Origin: Winslowiella toletana
GTDB lineage: Bacteria > Pseudomonadota > Gammaproteobacteria > Enterobacterales > Enterobacteriaceae
Length of the DNA: 64,000 nt
Assembly: GCF_032164335.1 (NCBI RefSeq)
Contig: NZ_CP134152.1
Coordinates: 2,728,001-2,792,000, forward strand
Reading direction: 5' to 3'
The position numbers and the translations under genes were made by a program. The notes under the pieces are model-generated. The model was not told the DNA's origin, made no database searches, and worked only from the letters and a program-made list of their open reading frames with translations. Every line of letters starts with the position of its first letter. Within the stretch, counting starts at the first letter, position 1. This document shows positions 50,691 through 60,930 of the stretch, piece by piece.

Positions 50691-52601
50691 TTACTGCGCT
50701 GACGCAGAGGTAAGGAAATCAACTGCCTGCTGGATATCGCGGGTACGTGGCGTCGGCGGCAAGCTGTTAAGAAATACAGCGCCATAGGGGCGCATAACCA
50801 GCCGGTTATCGCAAATCACCAGCACGCCACGATCGTCAACATCACGAATCAGACGCCCCACCCCTTGTTTCAGGGTGATAACCGCGTCCGGCAGCTGCAC
50901 ATCATCAAACGGCTCACCGCCGCGCACCTTGCAATCTTCCATCCGCGCTTTTAACAGCGGATCGTCAGGCGAGGTAAACGGCAGTTTATCAATAATCACC
51001 AGTGACAGCGCATCGCCGCGCACATCGACGCCTTCCCAGAAACTGCTGGTGGCAACCAATAAGGCGTTGCCGGCAGCAACAAACTGTTTCAGCAACTGTC
51101 CTTTGCTGGTCTCGCCCTGCAACAGCACCGGCAGGGTCAGCAGCGCGCGAAACTGTTCTGCCAGCTCACGCATCATTTTGTGCGAGGTACAGAGAAAGAA
51201 GCAGCGGCCATTATTCGCCTCGATCAGCGGTAACAGCATGCGAGCCAGCTGACGCGCACCGTCTGGCTGATTCGGTGAAGGCAGATTACGCGGCACGCAC
51301 AGCAGCGCCTGGCTGGCGTAATCAAACGGACTGGAGAGAATCATCGACTCTGCACCCGTTACGCCCAGCCGCTCAACAAAGTGGCTCATCTGTTCATTAA
51401 CTGAAAGCGTCGCTGAGGTGAAAATCCACGCTGCCGGGCGCTCATCCATCACTTCGCGGAAGCGTTCGGAGACCGACAGCGGCGTCAGCGCCAGAACAAA
51501 GTGGCGTGAATTACACTCATACCAGTAGCTGTAGCCCGGCTGCGACACGTCTTTCAACCGCTTCAACCGGTTGCGATACAGCGCAGCACGTTCAAAAGCA
51601 GCATCCAGTAGCGCCGAGCGACCCAGCGACATTTTTGCCACGTCGTAACAGAGTTCCAGTGCGTCATCCAGCAATGTCAGCGCCCGCTGAATATGGCTGT
51701 CACTGAGTAGTTCACGTAAGTTGCCGCGAAAACCCGGATCGCCCAGCGCCAGGCGAAAATCCTGCGCACACTGCGCCAGCCGATCGGCAGATTTTTGCAA
51801 CTGCTGGGCATCGCGGATTTCGGTGCGGTAGGCAATGGTAATATCTTTCGCCAGATCGATTAACTGACGGCTGGAGAGCTGCTGTCCAAAATACTGGCTG
51901 GCAATATCCGGCACCTGATGGGCTTCATCGAAGATCATCACGTCGGCTTCGGGGATTAACTCGGCAAAACCGCTCTCTTTCACCACCATATCGGCGAGAA
52001 AAAGATGATGGTTAACCACCACCACATCGGCATCCATCGCGCGACGGCGCGCTTTCACCACAAAGCAATCTTTATACAGCGGGCAGTCACTGCCGAGGCA
52101 GTTATCATTAGTGCTGGTCACCAGCGGCCAGATGGTACTGTCTTCGGCCACGCCGCCGCAGGTACTGATATCGCCGTCCACGGTTTCATTTGACCAGCCG
52201 CGCAGATGAACCAGATCGCTCATTGCCTGCACCGCCAGCTCACCACCGGCCATAGACTGCTGTTCGAGACGTTCAAGACAGAGATAGTTGGAGCGCCCTT
52301 TCAGCAACGCGAGGCTGCCTTTAAATTTCAGCGCACGCGCTACGGTCGGCAAGTCGCGGCTGTACAGCTGATCCTGCAACGCCTTCGAGCCGGTAGAGAC
52401 GATCACTTTTTTACCGGAGCGCAGTGCCGGAGCCAAATAGGCAAAAGTTTTACCCGTGCCGGTACCCGCCTCGACTACCAGCTCGCTGCGGTTTTCAATG
52501 GCTTTGGTGACCGCCTCAGCCATTTGTCGCTGCGCTTCACGCGGTTTAAAGCCGGGAATTTCCCGCGCCAGTGCGCCATCTGCTGCAAAATCGTCTGCCA
52601 C
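50691..52601 (-). CDS. yoaA: XPD/DinG family DNA helicase YoaA
   Basis: Iron-sulfur 5'-3' DNA helicase of 636 residues linked to replication repair, working with the HolC clamp-loader subunit in E. coli. Walker A AGTGTGKT is at residues 45-52. Four cysteines that bind the 4Fe-4S cluster are expected in the GRSNYLCLERLEQQ and DNCLGSDCPLYKDCF regions. The DEAH box is in FDEAHQVPD and the C-terminal motif VI is QGVGRLIRD. The start is GTG at 52599-52601, with GAGAGGG upstream; an overlapping ATG is out of frame. Divergent from yoaB. Confidence 0.95.
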   Translation of the reverse strand: MADDFAADGALAREIPGFKPREAQRQMAEAVTKAIENRSELVVEAGTGTGKTFAYLAPALRSGKKVIVSTGSKALQDQLYSRDLPTVARALKFKGSLALLKGRSNYLCLERLEQQSMAGGELAVQAMSDLVHLRGWSNETVDGDISTCGGVAEDSTIWPLVTSTNDNCLGSDCPLYKDCFVVKARRRAMDADVVVVNHHLFLADMVVKESGFAELIPEADVMIFDEAHQVPDIASQYFGQQLSSRQLIDLAKDITIAYRTEIRDAQQLQKSADRLAQCAQDFRLALGDPGFRGNLRELLSDSHIQRALTLLDDALELCYDVAKMSLGRSALLDAAFERAALYRNRLKRLKDVSQPGYSYWYECNSRHFVLALTPLSVSERFREVMDERPAAWIFTSATLSVNEQMSHFVERLGVTGAESMILSSPFDYASQALLCVPRNLPSPNQPDGARQLARMLLPLIEANNGRCFFLCTSHKMMRELAEQFRALLTLPVLLQGETSKGQLLKQFVAAGNALLVATSSFWEGVDVRGDALSLVIIDKLPFTSPDDPLLKARMEDCKVRGGEPFDDVQLPDAVITLKQGVGRLIRDVDDRGVLVICDNRLVMRPYGAVFLNSLPPTPRTRDIQQAVDFLTSASAQ

Positions 52602-52743
52602 ATACCCTCTCTGTCGGAGAAAAACACTGTAATTATGTCAGTATTTTGTATCCTCCTCCACCTTAATCGCCCTGCACCACAGATGACAGCAGGATGCTTT
52701 CTGTGGCAGGCTGGCAGCCGAAACCCTTCAGAAGGAAATCTAA

Positions 52744-53088
52744 ATGAGCATTACCCGAATTGATCCTGAGCACCGCATGTCCGAAGCAGTGATTCATAAT
52801 CAGACTGTTTATTACACCAGCGTGCCGGAAAATCTGGATGAGGATGCTGAAGCGCAAACGGCCAATGCGCTGGCGGTGATCGATGCGCTTCTGACGCGTG
52901 TCGGTTCTGATAAAAGTCGTATTCTGGATGCCACCATTTTTCTGGTGAACCTGGAAGATTTCCCGGCGATGAACCGTGCGTGGGACGCATGGGTGTCACC
53001 GGGTAACGCACCGGTACGCTGCACGGTGCAGGCGAATCTGATGAATCCGAAATATAAAGTTGAGATCAAGGTTATCGCGGCGATGTAA
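52744..53088 (+). CDS. yoaB: RidA family protein YoaB
   Basis: The 114-residue reactive-intermediate deaminase (Rid/YjgF) family protein has the core VNLEDFPAMNRAWDAWVSP. The NAPVRCTVQANLMNPKYKVEIKV C-terminal region includes the conserved active-site arginine (PVRC). RidA-type enzymes hydrolyse imines made by PLP enzymes, though YoaB's own substrate is not established. It has a good ribosome site (CAGAAGGAAATC). Divergent from yoaA and convergent with yoaH. Confidence 0.93.
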   Translation: MSITRIDPEHRMSEAVIHNQTVYYTSVPENLDEDAEAQTANALAVIDALLTRVGSDKSRILDATIFLVNLEDFPAMNRAWDAWVSPGNAPVRCTVQANLMNPKYKVEIKVIAAM

Positions 53089-53102
53089 GCCAGCGCGGCG
53101 CG

Positions 53103-53288
53103 TTACTCTTCGTCGTCCTCGTCTTCGAAACGCGCCGTAATATGCCCACCGGTGTGGGTTTCACGGATCTCCTGCGCCACCAGCGTAATTGCCTGGCCAC
53201 TGCTCATTCCCTGCGACATCAATTCCTGAATACGCTCCACAGCTTGCTGCTGCTGTTCATGTGATAATGCTGGAAGACCTGTAATCAT
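53103..53288 (-). CDS. yoaH: YoaH family protein (UPF0181)
   Basis: Small acidic 61-residue protein starting [24 protein letters not shown], with the conserved [16 protein letters not shown] block and a very acidic tail (RFEDEDDEE). Function is unknown. It is convergent with yoaB and divergent from pabB, as in E. coli. Confidence 0.91.
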   Translation of the reverse strand: MITGLPALSHEQQQQAVERIQELMSQGMSSGQAITLVAQEIRETHTGGHITARFEDEDDEE

Positions 53289-53400
53289 GGTGACTCCTTA
53301 CAATGAAGATGCAAATTATTTCACGGCTAACAAACAGATGCCAGCAAGGCAAAAATATGCCAGGCTTGCACTTTTCTGATGTGACGACCTGCTTAATTCG

Positions 53401-54771
53401 ATGCTGCCTGTTTACCACGCCTTAGACTATACGCCCGACGCTCTGCATAATCTGTTTGCACGCGCGGCACATCTGCCCTGGGCAATGCTGCTCAGTTCCG
53501 GCTTCGCCGAGCATGCCGATAACCGTTTCGATATTATGGTGGCAGAGCCCTGCGCCACGCTGCAAACTCGCGGTAACATCACGCGCTGGCAGCGGGATGG
53601 CATCCTTATCGAGTCGGCGGCTGACCCGCTGACGCTGTTGCAGCAAGCGCTGGATGAGCTGAATCTACCGACCGTGCAGCATCCCGACCTTCCTTTTCAG
53701 GGAGGCGCACTGGGGCTGTTTGGTTACGATCTTGGGCGACGTTTCGAGCAACTGCCGCAGACTGCCAGCGCCGATTTGACCACGCCGGATATGGCGGTCG
53801 GGCTTTATGACTGGGCGCTTGTCGCCGATCATCATCGCCAGACGCTGACGCTGATTACCCACCAGCAGCATGAGGCCCGACGCGACTGGCTGCTGACGTT
53901 GCCGACGGCACAGCCGACTGAAGACTTTACCCTCACCAGCGAATGGCAATCGAATATGACGCCCGCGCAGTACGGTGAGAAGTTCGACAGCATACAGCAG
54001 TATCTGCAAGCGGGCGATTGTTATCAGGTAAATCTCGCTCAGCGCTTCACCGCCAGTTATCGTGGTGATGAATGGCAGGCGTTCACTCTGTTGAATCAGC
54101 AGAACCGCGCGCCATTCAGCGCTTTTCTCAGGCTGGAACAGAGCGCGATTCTTAGCCTGTCGCCGGAGCGTTTTCTCGAACTGCAACAGGGAGAGATTGA
54201 AACCCGTCCGATTAAAGGCACCCTGCCACGCTTAGCGGAGGCTGAGGCCGATCGCCGTCAGGCGGAAACACTGGCGGCGTCGCCGAAAGATCGCGCGGAA
54301 AATCTGATGATTGTCGATCTGTTGCGTAATGATATTGGTCGGGTAGCACAACCCGGTACGGTAAAAGTGCCGCAGCTATTTGTCGTTGAACCGTTCCCGG
54401 CGGTACATCATCTGGTCAGCACTATTCGTGCGCAACTGAAACCCGAACTGAATGCCAGCGATTTGCTGCGCGCCTGCTTCCCCGGCGGCTCGATTACTGG
54501 CGCACCGAAAGTGCGCGCAATGGAAATTATTGAAGAGCTGGAACCACAGCGGCGTAATGCCTGGTGCGGCAGTATTGGCTACCTCAGCCTGTGCGGCCGT
54601 ATGGATACCAGTATTACCATCCGCACGCTGATTGCCGAACAGGGACAGCTGTTCTGCTCTGCAGGCGGTGGCATCGTTGCCGACAGTAATCAGCAGGCGG
54701 AATATCAGGAAACCTACGACAAAGTGAACCGCATTCTTCCTTATTTACGGGATCAACGGCATGACGGCTGA
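53401..54771 (+). CDS. pabB: Aminodeoxychorismate synthase component I
   Basis: Makes 4-amino-4-deoxychorismate from chorismate and ammonia (from PabA), the first step to 4-aminobenzoate and folate. The 456-residue protein has the anthranilate-synthase-like fold with the conserved RPIKGTLPR motif, [17 protein letters not shown] and the [16 protein letters not shown] segment. The lysine in PIKGT is the residue that forms a covalent adduct in E. coli PabB. No strong Shine-Dalgarno precedes the ATG, consistent with low expression. The last 11 bases overlap nudL (ATGACGGCTGA), so nudL is translationally coupled. Confidence 0.95.
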   Translation: MLPVYHALDYTPDALHNLFARAAHLPWAMLLSSGFAEHADNRFDIMVAEPCATLQTRGNITRWQRDGILIESAADPLTLLQQALDELNLPTVQHPDLPFQGGALGLFGYDLGRRFEQLPQTASADLTTPDMAVGLYDWALVADHHRQTLTLITHQQHEARRDWLLTLPTAQPTEDFTLTSEWQSNMTPAQYGEKFDSIQQYLQAGDCYQVNLAQRFTASYRGDEWQAFTLLNQQNRAPFSAFLRLEQSAILSLSPERFLELQQGEIETRPIKGTLPRLAEAEADRRQAETLAASPKDRAENLMIVDLLRNDIGRVAQPGTVKVPQLFVVEPFPAVHHLVSTIRAQLKPELNASDLLRACFPGGSITGAPKVRAMEIIEELEPQRRNAWCGSIGYLSLCGRMDTSITIRTLIAEQGQLFCSAGGGIVADSNQQAEYQETYDKVNRILPYLRDQRHDG

Positions 54772-55336
54772 ATCACTCACGCTGCCACAGTTTATCACCC
54801 GCTTTATGCTGCAACAGCCGGAAACGCAACCGGCCGGGCTACCAACCCGTCGCGCGGCGGTGCTGGTGCCGATTATCGCCCGCCCGCAGCCGACACTGTT
54901 GTTGACCCGTCGTGCCGATTCGCTGCGTAAACATGCCGGCCAGGTGGCGTTTCCCGGCGGCATGATGGACCACAGCGATCCCTCACTGGTGTTTACTGCC
55001 CTGCGCGAAGCCGAAGAGGAAGTGGCGATTACGCCAGCCAGCGTGCAGGTGATTGGCACCCTGCCCGCCGTAACCAGCAGTACTGGCTTTCAGGTTACGC
55101 CGGTGGTCGGCATCCTGCCGGACACCATCACTTACCAGCCGAGTGAAGATGAGGTGGCGGCGGTGTTTGAAATGCCACTGCAGGAAGCGCTGCGTCTTGG
55201 CCGCTATACGCCACTGGATATCCACCGTCATGGCATTGAGCATCGCGTGTGGTTATCGTGGTTTGAGGATTACTTTGTCTGGGGCATGACCGCCGGAATT
55301 ATCCGCCAGCTCAGCCTGCAGATCGGTCAACCCTGA
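54761..55336 (+). CDS. nudL: Nudix hydrolase NudL (CoA pyrophosphatase type)
   Basis: The 191-residue Nudix enzyme probably cleaves coenzyme A or its derivatives into phosphopantetheine and 3',5'-ADP. The substrate loop [21 protein letters not shown] and the Nudix box [22 protein letters not shown] (with REAEEE) are visible. It overlaps pabB by 11 bases, as in E. coli pabB-yeaB. The function in the CoA pool is inferred from the family. Confidence 0.93.
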   Translation: MTAESLTLPQFITRFMLQQPETQPAGLPTRRAAVLVPIIARPQPTLLLTRRADSLRKHAGQVAFPGGMMDHSDPSLVFTALREAEEEVAITPASVQVIGTLPAVTSSTGFQVTPVVGILPDTITYQPSEDEVAAVFEMPLQEALRLGRYTPLDIHRHGIEHRVWLSWFEDYFVWGMTAGIIRQLSLQIGQP

Positions 55337-55637
55337 TGCGGCTGATGCATTTCACAGCAATTATCGTCTGATATCCGAACAAAACATTATTTTTCACTGG
55401 CAATTCCTCAGTAAGCGATCCAAATCACTTACATCAGGCGGCTTTTCATTTATATTCCTCGCACAAACAAAGTCAGTTATGCTATGCCAGCGGCAAACAG
55501 GCCGGGCATTAGCCTGAATGTTCTTTTAGATAAGTTTTTTTCATGCGATAGCCATCTTTTTTCCCGCATGATTGCCACCAGTCGCTCTGCTCACCCGATA
55601 ACCAGGGCAGAGATAACCATTTTAAGGAGCGTGTAGC
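55337..55637. other. nudL-sdaA intergenic region
   Basis: This 301-base AT-rich gap should hold the sdaA promoter. A short inverted repeat CAGGC/GCCTG lies at about 55497-55517. I could not fix promoter boxes or a Lrp site, although E. coli sdaA responds to Lrp. No small gene is evident. Confidence 0.4.
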
Positions 55638-57002
55638 GTGATTAGCGTTTTCGACATGTTTAAGATCGGCATTGGCCCTTCCAGTTCTCATACGGTAGGA
55701 CCGATGAAAGCCGGCAAACAGTTCGTCGATGATCTGGTAAAGAATGGCCAGATCTCTTCTGTTACGCGTATTGCCGTCGATGTGTATGGTTCCCTTTCTT
55801 TGACCGGCAAAGGTCACCACACTGATATTGCTATCATTATGGGCCTGTCAGGCGCGTCTCCCGATAGCGTCGATATCGACAGCATTCCTGGCTTTATTCG
55901 TGATGTTGAGCAACGTCAGCGGCTGCTGCTGGCAAATGGTGAGCATGAAGTCGATTTCCCACGTGAAGGCGGAATGGTGTTCCGCAGTGATAACCTGTCA
56001 CTGCATGAGAACGGCATGCGCATCCACGCTTTTGCCGGTGATCAACCGATCTACAGCAAAACCTATTACTCTATCGGCGGTGGTTTTATTGTCGATGAAG
56101 AGCATTTCGGTGAGTCCACGCTGGACGAGGTCAGCGTGCCGTATCCTTTCCACTCGGCCAAAGAGATGCTGGCTCACTGTCATGAAACCGGCCTGTCACT
56201 CTCCGGCATGGTAATGAAAAACGAACTGGCGCTGCACAGCCGTCAGGATATCGAGAAGTATTTTGGCGATGTCTGGCAGGCGATGCGCGACTGTATCGAT
56301 CGTGGCCTGAATACCGAAGGCGTGCTGCCTGGGCCGTTGCGGGTACCGCGTCGTGCTGCGGCGCTGCGTCGTTTGCTGGTGTCATCCGATAAGCTCTCCA
56401 GCGATCCGATGAACGTGATTGACTGGGTTAATATGTTTGCGCTGGCGGTAAATGAAGAGAATGCCGCCGGTGGCCGGGTGGTTACCGCCCCAACTAACGG
56501 AGCCTGCGGCATTGTTCCTGCGGTGCTGGCTTACTACGATCACTTTATTGAATCGGTCAGCCCGGATATTTTTATCCGTTATTTCCTTGCCGCCGGTGCG
56601 GTTGGCGTGCTGTATAAAATGAATGCCTCTATTTCGGGAGCTGAAGTAGGTTGCCAGGGCGAAGTCGGCGTCGCCTGTTCGATGGCTGCCGCTGGCCTCG
56701 CGGAATTGCTGGGTGCCAGCCCAGAGCAGGTTTGCGTTGCGGCCGAAATTGGTATGGAGCACAACCTCGGTCTTACTTGCGATCCGGTTGCGGGTCAGGT
56801 GCAGGTGCCGTGCATCGAGCGCAACGCTATCGCCTCGGTAAAAGCGATCAACTCTGCGCGTATGGCAATGCGCCGCACCAGTCAGCCGCGCGTCTCGCTG
56901 GATAAAGTCATCGAAACCATGTACGAAACCGGCAAAGACATGAACGCCAAGTATCGTGAAACCTCACGTGGTGGGTTGGCGATCAAAGTACAATGTGACT
57001 GA
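55638..57002 (+). CDS. sdaA: L-serine deaminase I
   Basis: 4Fe-4S enzyme that deaminates L-serine to pyruvate and ammonia. The 454-residue protein (same length as E. coli SdaA) has an N-terminal beta domain starting MISVFDMFKIGIGPSSSHTVGPMKAG and a C-terminal alpha domain. Likely iron-sulfur cysteines are in the TNGACGIV, GCQGEVGVACSMA and LTCDPVAGQVQVPC segments. The ribosome site TAAGGAG precedes the ATG. A terminator follows. Next is an EAL gene as in E. coli. Confidence 0.95.
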   Translation: MISVFDMFKIGIGPSSSHTVGPMKAGKQFVDDLVKNGQISSVTRIAVDVYGSLSLTGKGHHTDIAIIMGLSGASPDSVDIDSIPGFIRDVEQRQRLLLANGEHEVDFPREGGMVFRSDNLSLHENGMRIHAFAGDQPIYSKTYYSIGGGFIVDEEHFGESTLDEVSVPYPFHSAKEMLAHCHETGLSLSGMVMKNELALHSRQDIEKYFGDVWQAMRDCIDRGLNTEGVLPGPLRVPRRAAALRRLLVSSDKLSSDPMNVIDWVNMFALAVNEENAAGGRVVTAPTNGACGIVPAVLAYYDHFIESVSPDIFIRYFLAAGAVGVLYKMNASISGAEVGCQGEVGVACSMAAAGLAELLGASPEQVCVAAEIGMEHNLGLTCDPVAGQVQVPCIERNAIASVKAINSARMAMRRTSQPRVSLDKVIETMYETGKDMNAKYRETSRGGLAIKVQCD

Positions 57003-57082
57003 TTTTTCTTAAAGTTAACATTCTGCGACATCACGGTAGTTACCTTACTAACTATCGGTTATGCTGTTTACACGCTACAGTA

Positions 57083-57114
57083 GAACAACGCGGCCTTTTA
57101 CGGCCGCGTTGTTC
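57083..57114 (+). terminator. Terminator of sdaA
   Basis: GAACAACGCGGCC/GGCCGCGTTGTTC is a perfect 13-base stem with a six-base loop, 80 bases past the sdaA stop. The following T run is weak (TTGTGC), so it may act in both directions. Confidence 0.8.
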
Positions 57115-57218
57115 TTGTGCTCACCGCGATTTATATTCATTGCTACTAAACTTTCACCAGGCAAGGTCGATAACTAAAACTCGCAATTTTATTGGCGCTT
57201 ACTTAAGGATGGTTACTG

Positions 57219-58766
57219 ATGCAAGTGTCCCAGCAAATTGTTAGTCAGTTTCGCCGAAAACGACTCTTTATTGCTGCAACTGTCGCCGCATTAGTGATTT
57301 TTCTTACCCTGGCTTTTCGTTTTTTTGAAGAGAAATCGCGCATTGAGCAACAGTCACACACCTTTGCCAATGAAGCCATTTTGCGCTTTGACCGCATGTT
57401 TTCACCACTGGATGTATCAGCGAATGATAATCTCGGGCTGGTCGGTCAGCGCTGTAGCGACGTGCGCTTTACGCTGGTGGAGAAACTGGCGGCCCTGCAA
57501 ACACTACGCTCGCTGTTATTGGTAGAGAGTGACAGCATCTATTGCTCCAGCATATTTGGTGAACGTACCCTGTCATTCAGTAAAATATATCCTGAACTGG
57601 CGATCCATAATCAGCGCATGCTGTTGACTACCGATAACTATCTGCTTAAAGGCTCACCGGTGTTAATACTGTGGACCCCCATATCGCAGGATAATAATAA
57701 ATCCGGCATTCTGCAGGTTATTAACGTCGAGATGATGAGCAATTATCTGCTCGAACCGACATTGCCGTGGGTTGAGCGGGCAATATTTAATGTTGGCGGT
57801 AAAAGCCTTGAATACGGCACCCCACTGATTCAGCCGGCCATTCCCTCTGAAGATGAGGTGAGTTACGAAGAGGCTTCGCTGCGCTACCCCTACACAATTA
57901 CTCTGTTTGGCCCATCGCCAGCACGCCTGGCGCTCGCAGCCGTTCCTTCTCAATTGCCGCTGGCGCTTCTGCTCAGTCTGCTGACGGGTTATATCGTCTG
58001 GCTGGCAACCGCTAACCGTATGAGTATCGCCTGGGAGATCAGCTATGGCCTGTCGTCCCACGAGTTTCTTGTTTACTGCCAGCCGCTAATTAATGCGCGT
58101 ACCGGAGAATGTGACGGCATAGAATTGCTGTTGCGCTGGAATAATCCGCGTCAGGGCTGGGTTCCACCGGATGTATTTATTCCAATGGCCGAGCGCCAAA
58201 ATCTGATTGCACCGCTGACGCGTTACGTGATTAATGAGGTCGTCAGCCAACTGCCTTCGCTGCCCGATACTCCCGATTTTCATATCGCCCTTAACGTAGC
58301 GGCCAGCCACTTTCACAATCGCGCCATTCTCAACGATTTACAGCATCTGTGGTGGCCAGCTAATCCGCGTCAACAGCTGGTAATTGAACTCACCGAACGT
58401 GATGCCCTGCCGGTGGTCGATCAACGCGTCGTTTCACACCTGCAAAAAGCTGGCGTTAAGTTGGCGATTGACGATTTCGGTACTGGCCACAGCTCGCTTT
58501 CCTACCTGAAGACGCTCAGCCCCGACGTGTTGAAAATCGATAAAATCTTCACTGCTTCAATTGGCACCGATGCGATTAACGCCACGGTAACCGATATGGT
58601 GATTTCGCTGGCGCAGCGTCTGAATATCAGCCTGGTGGCCGAGGGTGTGGAAACCGCTGAGCAGGCAGCCTATTTGCGTGAACGCGGTGTGGATATTTTA
58701 CAGGGCTATTATTTTGCCCGACCGATGCCGTTAGCCGATTTCCCGACATGGCTGAGTGAACGTTAG
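57219..58766 (+). CDS. pdeD: Cyclic-di-GMP phosphodiesterase with CSS-motif sensor (PdeD/YoaD type)
   Basis: The 515-residue inner-membrane protein has one N-terminal membrane helix (about 16-34), a periplasmic CSS-motif domain with a CSDVRF segment, a second helix (about 245-264) and a C-terminal EAL domain. The EAL domain starts with Glu302 in ELLLRW and contains DDFGTGHSSLSYL and EGVETAEQAAYLRERG, so it should be catalytically active. In the family the CSS domain senses periplasmic redox via its cysteines. It lies after sdaA and converges on yoaE, as in E. coli. Confidence 0.93.
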   Translation: MQVSQQIVSQFRRKRLFIAATVAALVIFLTLAFRFFEEKSRIEQQSHTFANEAILRFDRMFSPLDVSANDNLGLVGQRCSDVRFTLVEKLAALQTLRSLLLVESDSIYCSSIFGERTLSFSKIYPELAIHNQRMLLTTDNYLLKGSPVLILWTPISQDNNKSGILQVINVEMMSNYLLEPTLPWVERAIFNVGGKSLEYGTPLIQPAIPSEDEVSYEEASLRYPYTITLFGPSPARLALAAVPSQLPLALLLSLLTGYIVWLATANRMSIAWEISYGLSSHEFLVYCQPLINARTGECDGIELLLRWNNPRQGWVPPDVFIPMAERQNLIAPLTRYVINEVVSQLPSLPDTPDFHIALNVAASHFHNRAILNDLQHLWWPANPRQQLVIELTERDALPVVDQRVVSHLQKAGVKLAIDDFGTGHSSLSYLKTLSPDVLKIDKIFTASIGTDAINATVTDMVISLAQRLNISLVAEGVETAEQAAYLRERGVDILQGYYFARPMPLADFPTWLSER

Positions 58767-58780
58767 CCTGCTCTGATAGA

Positions 58781-58810
58781 AAAAAACGGCGCTGTTAAGC
58801 GCCGTTTTTT
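58781..58810. terminator. Bidirectional terminator between pdeD and yoaE
   Basis: AAAAAACGGCGC/GCGCCGTTTTTT forms a perfect stem with a six-base loop and has T and A tracts on both sides. It serves the convergent pdeD and yoaE genes. Confidence 0.92.
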
Positions 58811-58848
58811 TCTTCGGATGGCGAGGTTATCCTCGCCCGGGCCAACCA

Positions 58849-60411
58849 TCAGGCCTCTTCATCGTCCATTTCGTTGCGTTCTTTGGTCACACGCACCAGA
58901 TCCACGCGATAATCTGTCGCTTCGATAATCTGGAAGCGCAGTGGCGGCAGCTCAATGACATCACCGGGTAACGGCAACTGTCCTTTCTGCGCAATCAGTA
59001 AGCCCGCCAGCGAAGCATGATCGTCTTCGGCTTTAACCAAATCCTGAGTATCCAGCAGCTGCTGCAACGAGTGAAGATCGGTGCCGCCTTTAACCAGCCA
59101 GCCGTCGCCGTCGGCAATGATATCCGGCGTTTCATCCTCATCAGGAAATTCACCGGCAATCGCTTCCAGCACGTCCAGCGGTGTGATCAGCCCCTGCACC
59201 ACGCCAAACTCGTTGGTGACCACCACAAAGCTGCCCTTGGCACGGCGTAATACACCCAGCAGGTTAATCGGATCGAGCGTTTCTGGCACGATAATCGGCG
59301 GCGTCGCCGACGCGAAAGTGGCCACATCAATACCATGATCCAGCGCCACTAACAGCTCTTTGGCACGCACCACACCGATAATTTCATCCAGTTCACCGCG
59401 ACACACCGGGAACAGGCTGTGCGGCGTATCCAGCAGCTGAATGCGAATCTCATCCAGCGGGCGCTCAGCATCAACCCAGGAGATTTCGCCGCGCGGCGTC
59501 ATAATGCTGCGCACCGAACGCGAGGCCAGCGTTAATACGCCGTTAATCATGTAGCGCTCTTCGTCCTTAAAGGCTTCCTTCGGCATTACCGATGTCACTT
59601 CGCTGGTCTCACTGTTTACCTGCTGCGAACCCTGGCGCCCGCCCATCAGGCGCAGAATCGCTTCTGCGGTACGCTCACGCATCGGGCGGTGCGACTGATG
59701 ACGGACAAAGTTACGTCGCGCAATCTGGTTAAACAGCTCGATAAGAATCGAGAAGCCGATCGCCGCGTACAGGTAACCTTTCGGAATGTGGAATCCAAAG
59801 CCTTCAGCGACCAGGCTCAGACCAATCATCAGCAGGAAGCTGAGACACAGCACCACAACTGTCGGATGCGCGTTAACAAAGTTAGTTAACGGCTTGGACG
59901 CCAGCAGCATAACCCCCATCGCAATGATCACCGCGGTCATCATTACTGCCAGGTCATTGACCATACCGACTGCGGTTATTACCGCATCAAGTGAGAACAC
60001 CGCATCCAGTATGACAATCTGAATCACCACTGCCCAAAAACTGGCGTAGCTGCGGTTGCCATCACTCTCATGTTGACGGTTCTCCAGCCGTTCATGCAAC
60101 TCCATGGTTGCCTTAAACAACAGAAATACACCGCCGAACAGTAAAATCAAATCACGCCCGGAGAAACTAAAGTCCGCCACGCTGAATAACGGCTTGGTCA
60201 GCGTCACCATCCACGAAATCAGCGACAACAGCCCCAGACGCATCAACAGCGCCAGTGACAGGCCGATAATACGCGCTTTATCGCGCTGCTTCGGTGGCAA
60301 TTTATCCGCAAGAATGGCGATAAATACCAGGTTATCAATACCCAGCACGATCTCAAGAACGATAAGCGTCAGCAGACCGGCCCAAATTGAGGGGTCTAAG
60401 AGAAATTCCAT
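58849..60411 (-). CDS. yoaE: TerC family membrane protein with CBS and CorC/HlyC domains (YoaE)
   Basis: The 520-residue inner-membrane protein has an N-terminal TerC domain with seven hydrophobic segments (about residues 10-235), starting [36 protein letters not shown] with the membrane Glu/Asp/Asn residues of this fold. Tandem CBS domains (about 300-420) and a C-terminal CorC/HlyC transporter-associated domain (about 430-510) follow. TerC relatives such as Alx act in manganese or other metal ion handling; the substrate here is not known. It is preceded by a long structured leader and diverges from manXYZ. Confidence 0.92.
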   Translation of the reverse strand: MEFLLDPSIWAGLLTLIVLEIVLGIDNLVFIAILADKLPPKQRDKARIIGLSLALLMRLGLLSLISWMVTLTKPLFSVADFSFSGRDLILLFGGVFLLFKATMELHERLENRQHESDGNRSYASFWAVVIQIVILDAVFSLDAVITAVGMVNDLAVMMTAVIIAMGVMLLASKPLTNFVNAHPTVVVLCLSFLLMIGLSLVAEGFGFHIPKGYLYAAIGFSILIELFNQIARRNFVRHQSHRPMRERTAEAILRLMGGRQGSQQVNSETSEVTSVMPKEAFKDEERYMINGVLTLASRSVRSIMTPRGEISWVDAERPLDEIRIQLLDTPHSLFPVCRGELDEIIGVVRAKELLVALDHGIDVATFASATPPIIVPETLDPINLLGVLRRAKGSFVVVTNEFGVVQGLITPLDVLEAIAGEFPDEDETPDIIADGDGWLVKGGTDLHSLQQLLDTQDLVKAEDDHASLAGLLIAQKGQLPLPGDVIELPPLRFQIIEATDYRVDLVRVTKERNEMDDEEA

Positions 60412-60625
60412 TACAGACTCCGAAACAAGGAACAGGACAACGCCGCCACCATATTAATGGGCGTGCGTGGGGAATAACGACAGGCAATAGTGCGTGATAC
60501 GCCGGAAGGCGTCAGAAAACAAGCCGGATGACCCGGTGGCATGGATAAACAACTTCGGTGACAGTCCATAGGGAGGGCAAAGGCCCGTTACTCCTGTAGC
60601 AAAAAAGAGTCATTACTCTACCAGC
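60412..60625 (-). other. Long, structured 5' leader of yoaE
   Basis: On the minus strand a candidate promoter (TTGACG, 16-base spacer, TAGAGT at about 60640-60613) would give a leader of roughly 200 bases before the yoaE ATG. The leader contains GGAG/CTCC-GGGC/GCCC-type stems around GGGCCTTTGCCC and a hairpin ACGCC/GGCGT. The CCTTTGCC piece recalls the 3' half of the Mn2+-sensing yybP-ykoY aptamer, which controls other TerC genes, but the matching 5' half GGGGAGTAG is not seen. I therefore call no riboswitch. Confidence 0.4.
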
Positions 60626-60750
60626 AGAAACATTGTCGTCAAAATATTTTCTTACAGTTAACAAAACTGCTTTATTTGGCTGCCTGATAAATGAGCAGAA
60701 TGACAAATCATCAAGTTATACATCGGATTAACTGAGCGAGGTCACATAAT

Positions 60751-60774
60751 TTATTTTTTCACAGACTAAAATAA
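60751..60774 (+). promoter_or_regulatory. Candidate NagC/Mlc-type operator of manXYZ
   Basis: TTATTTT and AAAATAA form a perfect inverted repeat with a ten-base centre (TTCACAGACT). The TTATTTT...AAAATAA symmetry is that of NagC and Mlc operators, which repress sugar PTS genes. E. coli manXYZ is Mlc-controlled. It lies about 160 bases before the manX start. Confidence 0.65.
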
Positions 60775-60851
60775 TTGTCGAAACATTCGCTGTATATCCT
60801 GACTCTGCAAAAAATCTTTACTGATGATTGCAGCGTTGTCTTGGGGTGGGC

Positions 60852-60869
60852 TTATCGCTGTTGCGATAA
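60852..60869 (+). repeat. Hairpin in the manX leader
   Basis: TTATCGC and GCGATAA pair around TGTT, about 60 bases before the manX GTG. A second weak inverted repeat (CAGTG/CACTG) follows. No T tract is present. The rest of the 519-base yoaE-manX gap holds the candidate operator, the yoaE leader and no other recognisable feature. Confidence 0.55.
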
Positions 60870-60930
60870 ACTCGTTGGCGGCTCAGTGCTCACTGGCTGA
60901 AACGCTCACTATTCTAAAAGGAGGTAGCAA

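Noticed and set aside
60550-60610. yybP-ykoY manganese riboswitch in the yoaE leader.
   Set aside because: The CCTTTGCC arm is present but the paired GGGGAGTAG arm is not, so it is listed only as a lead.
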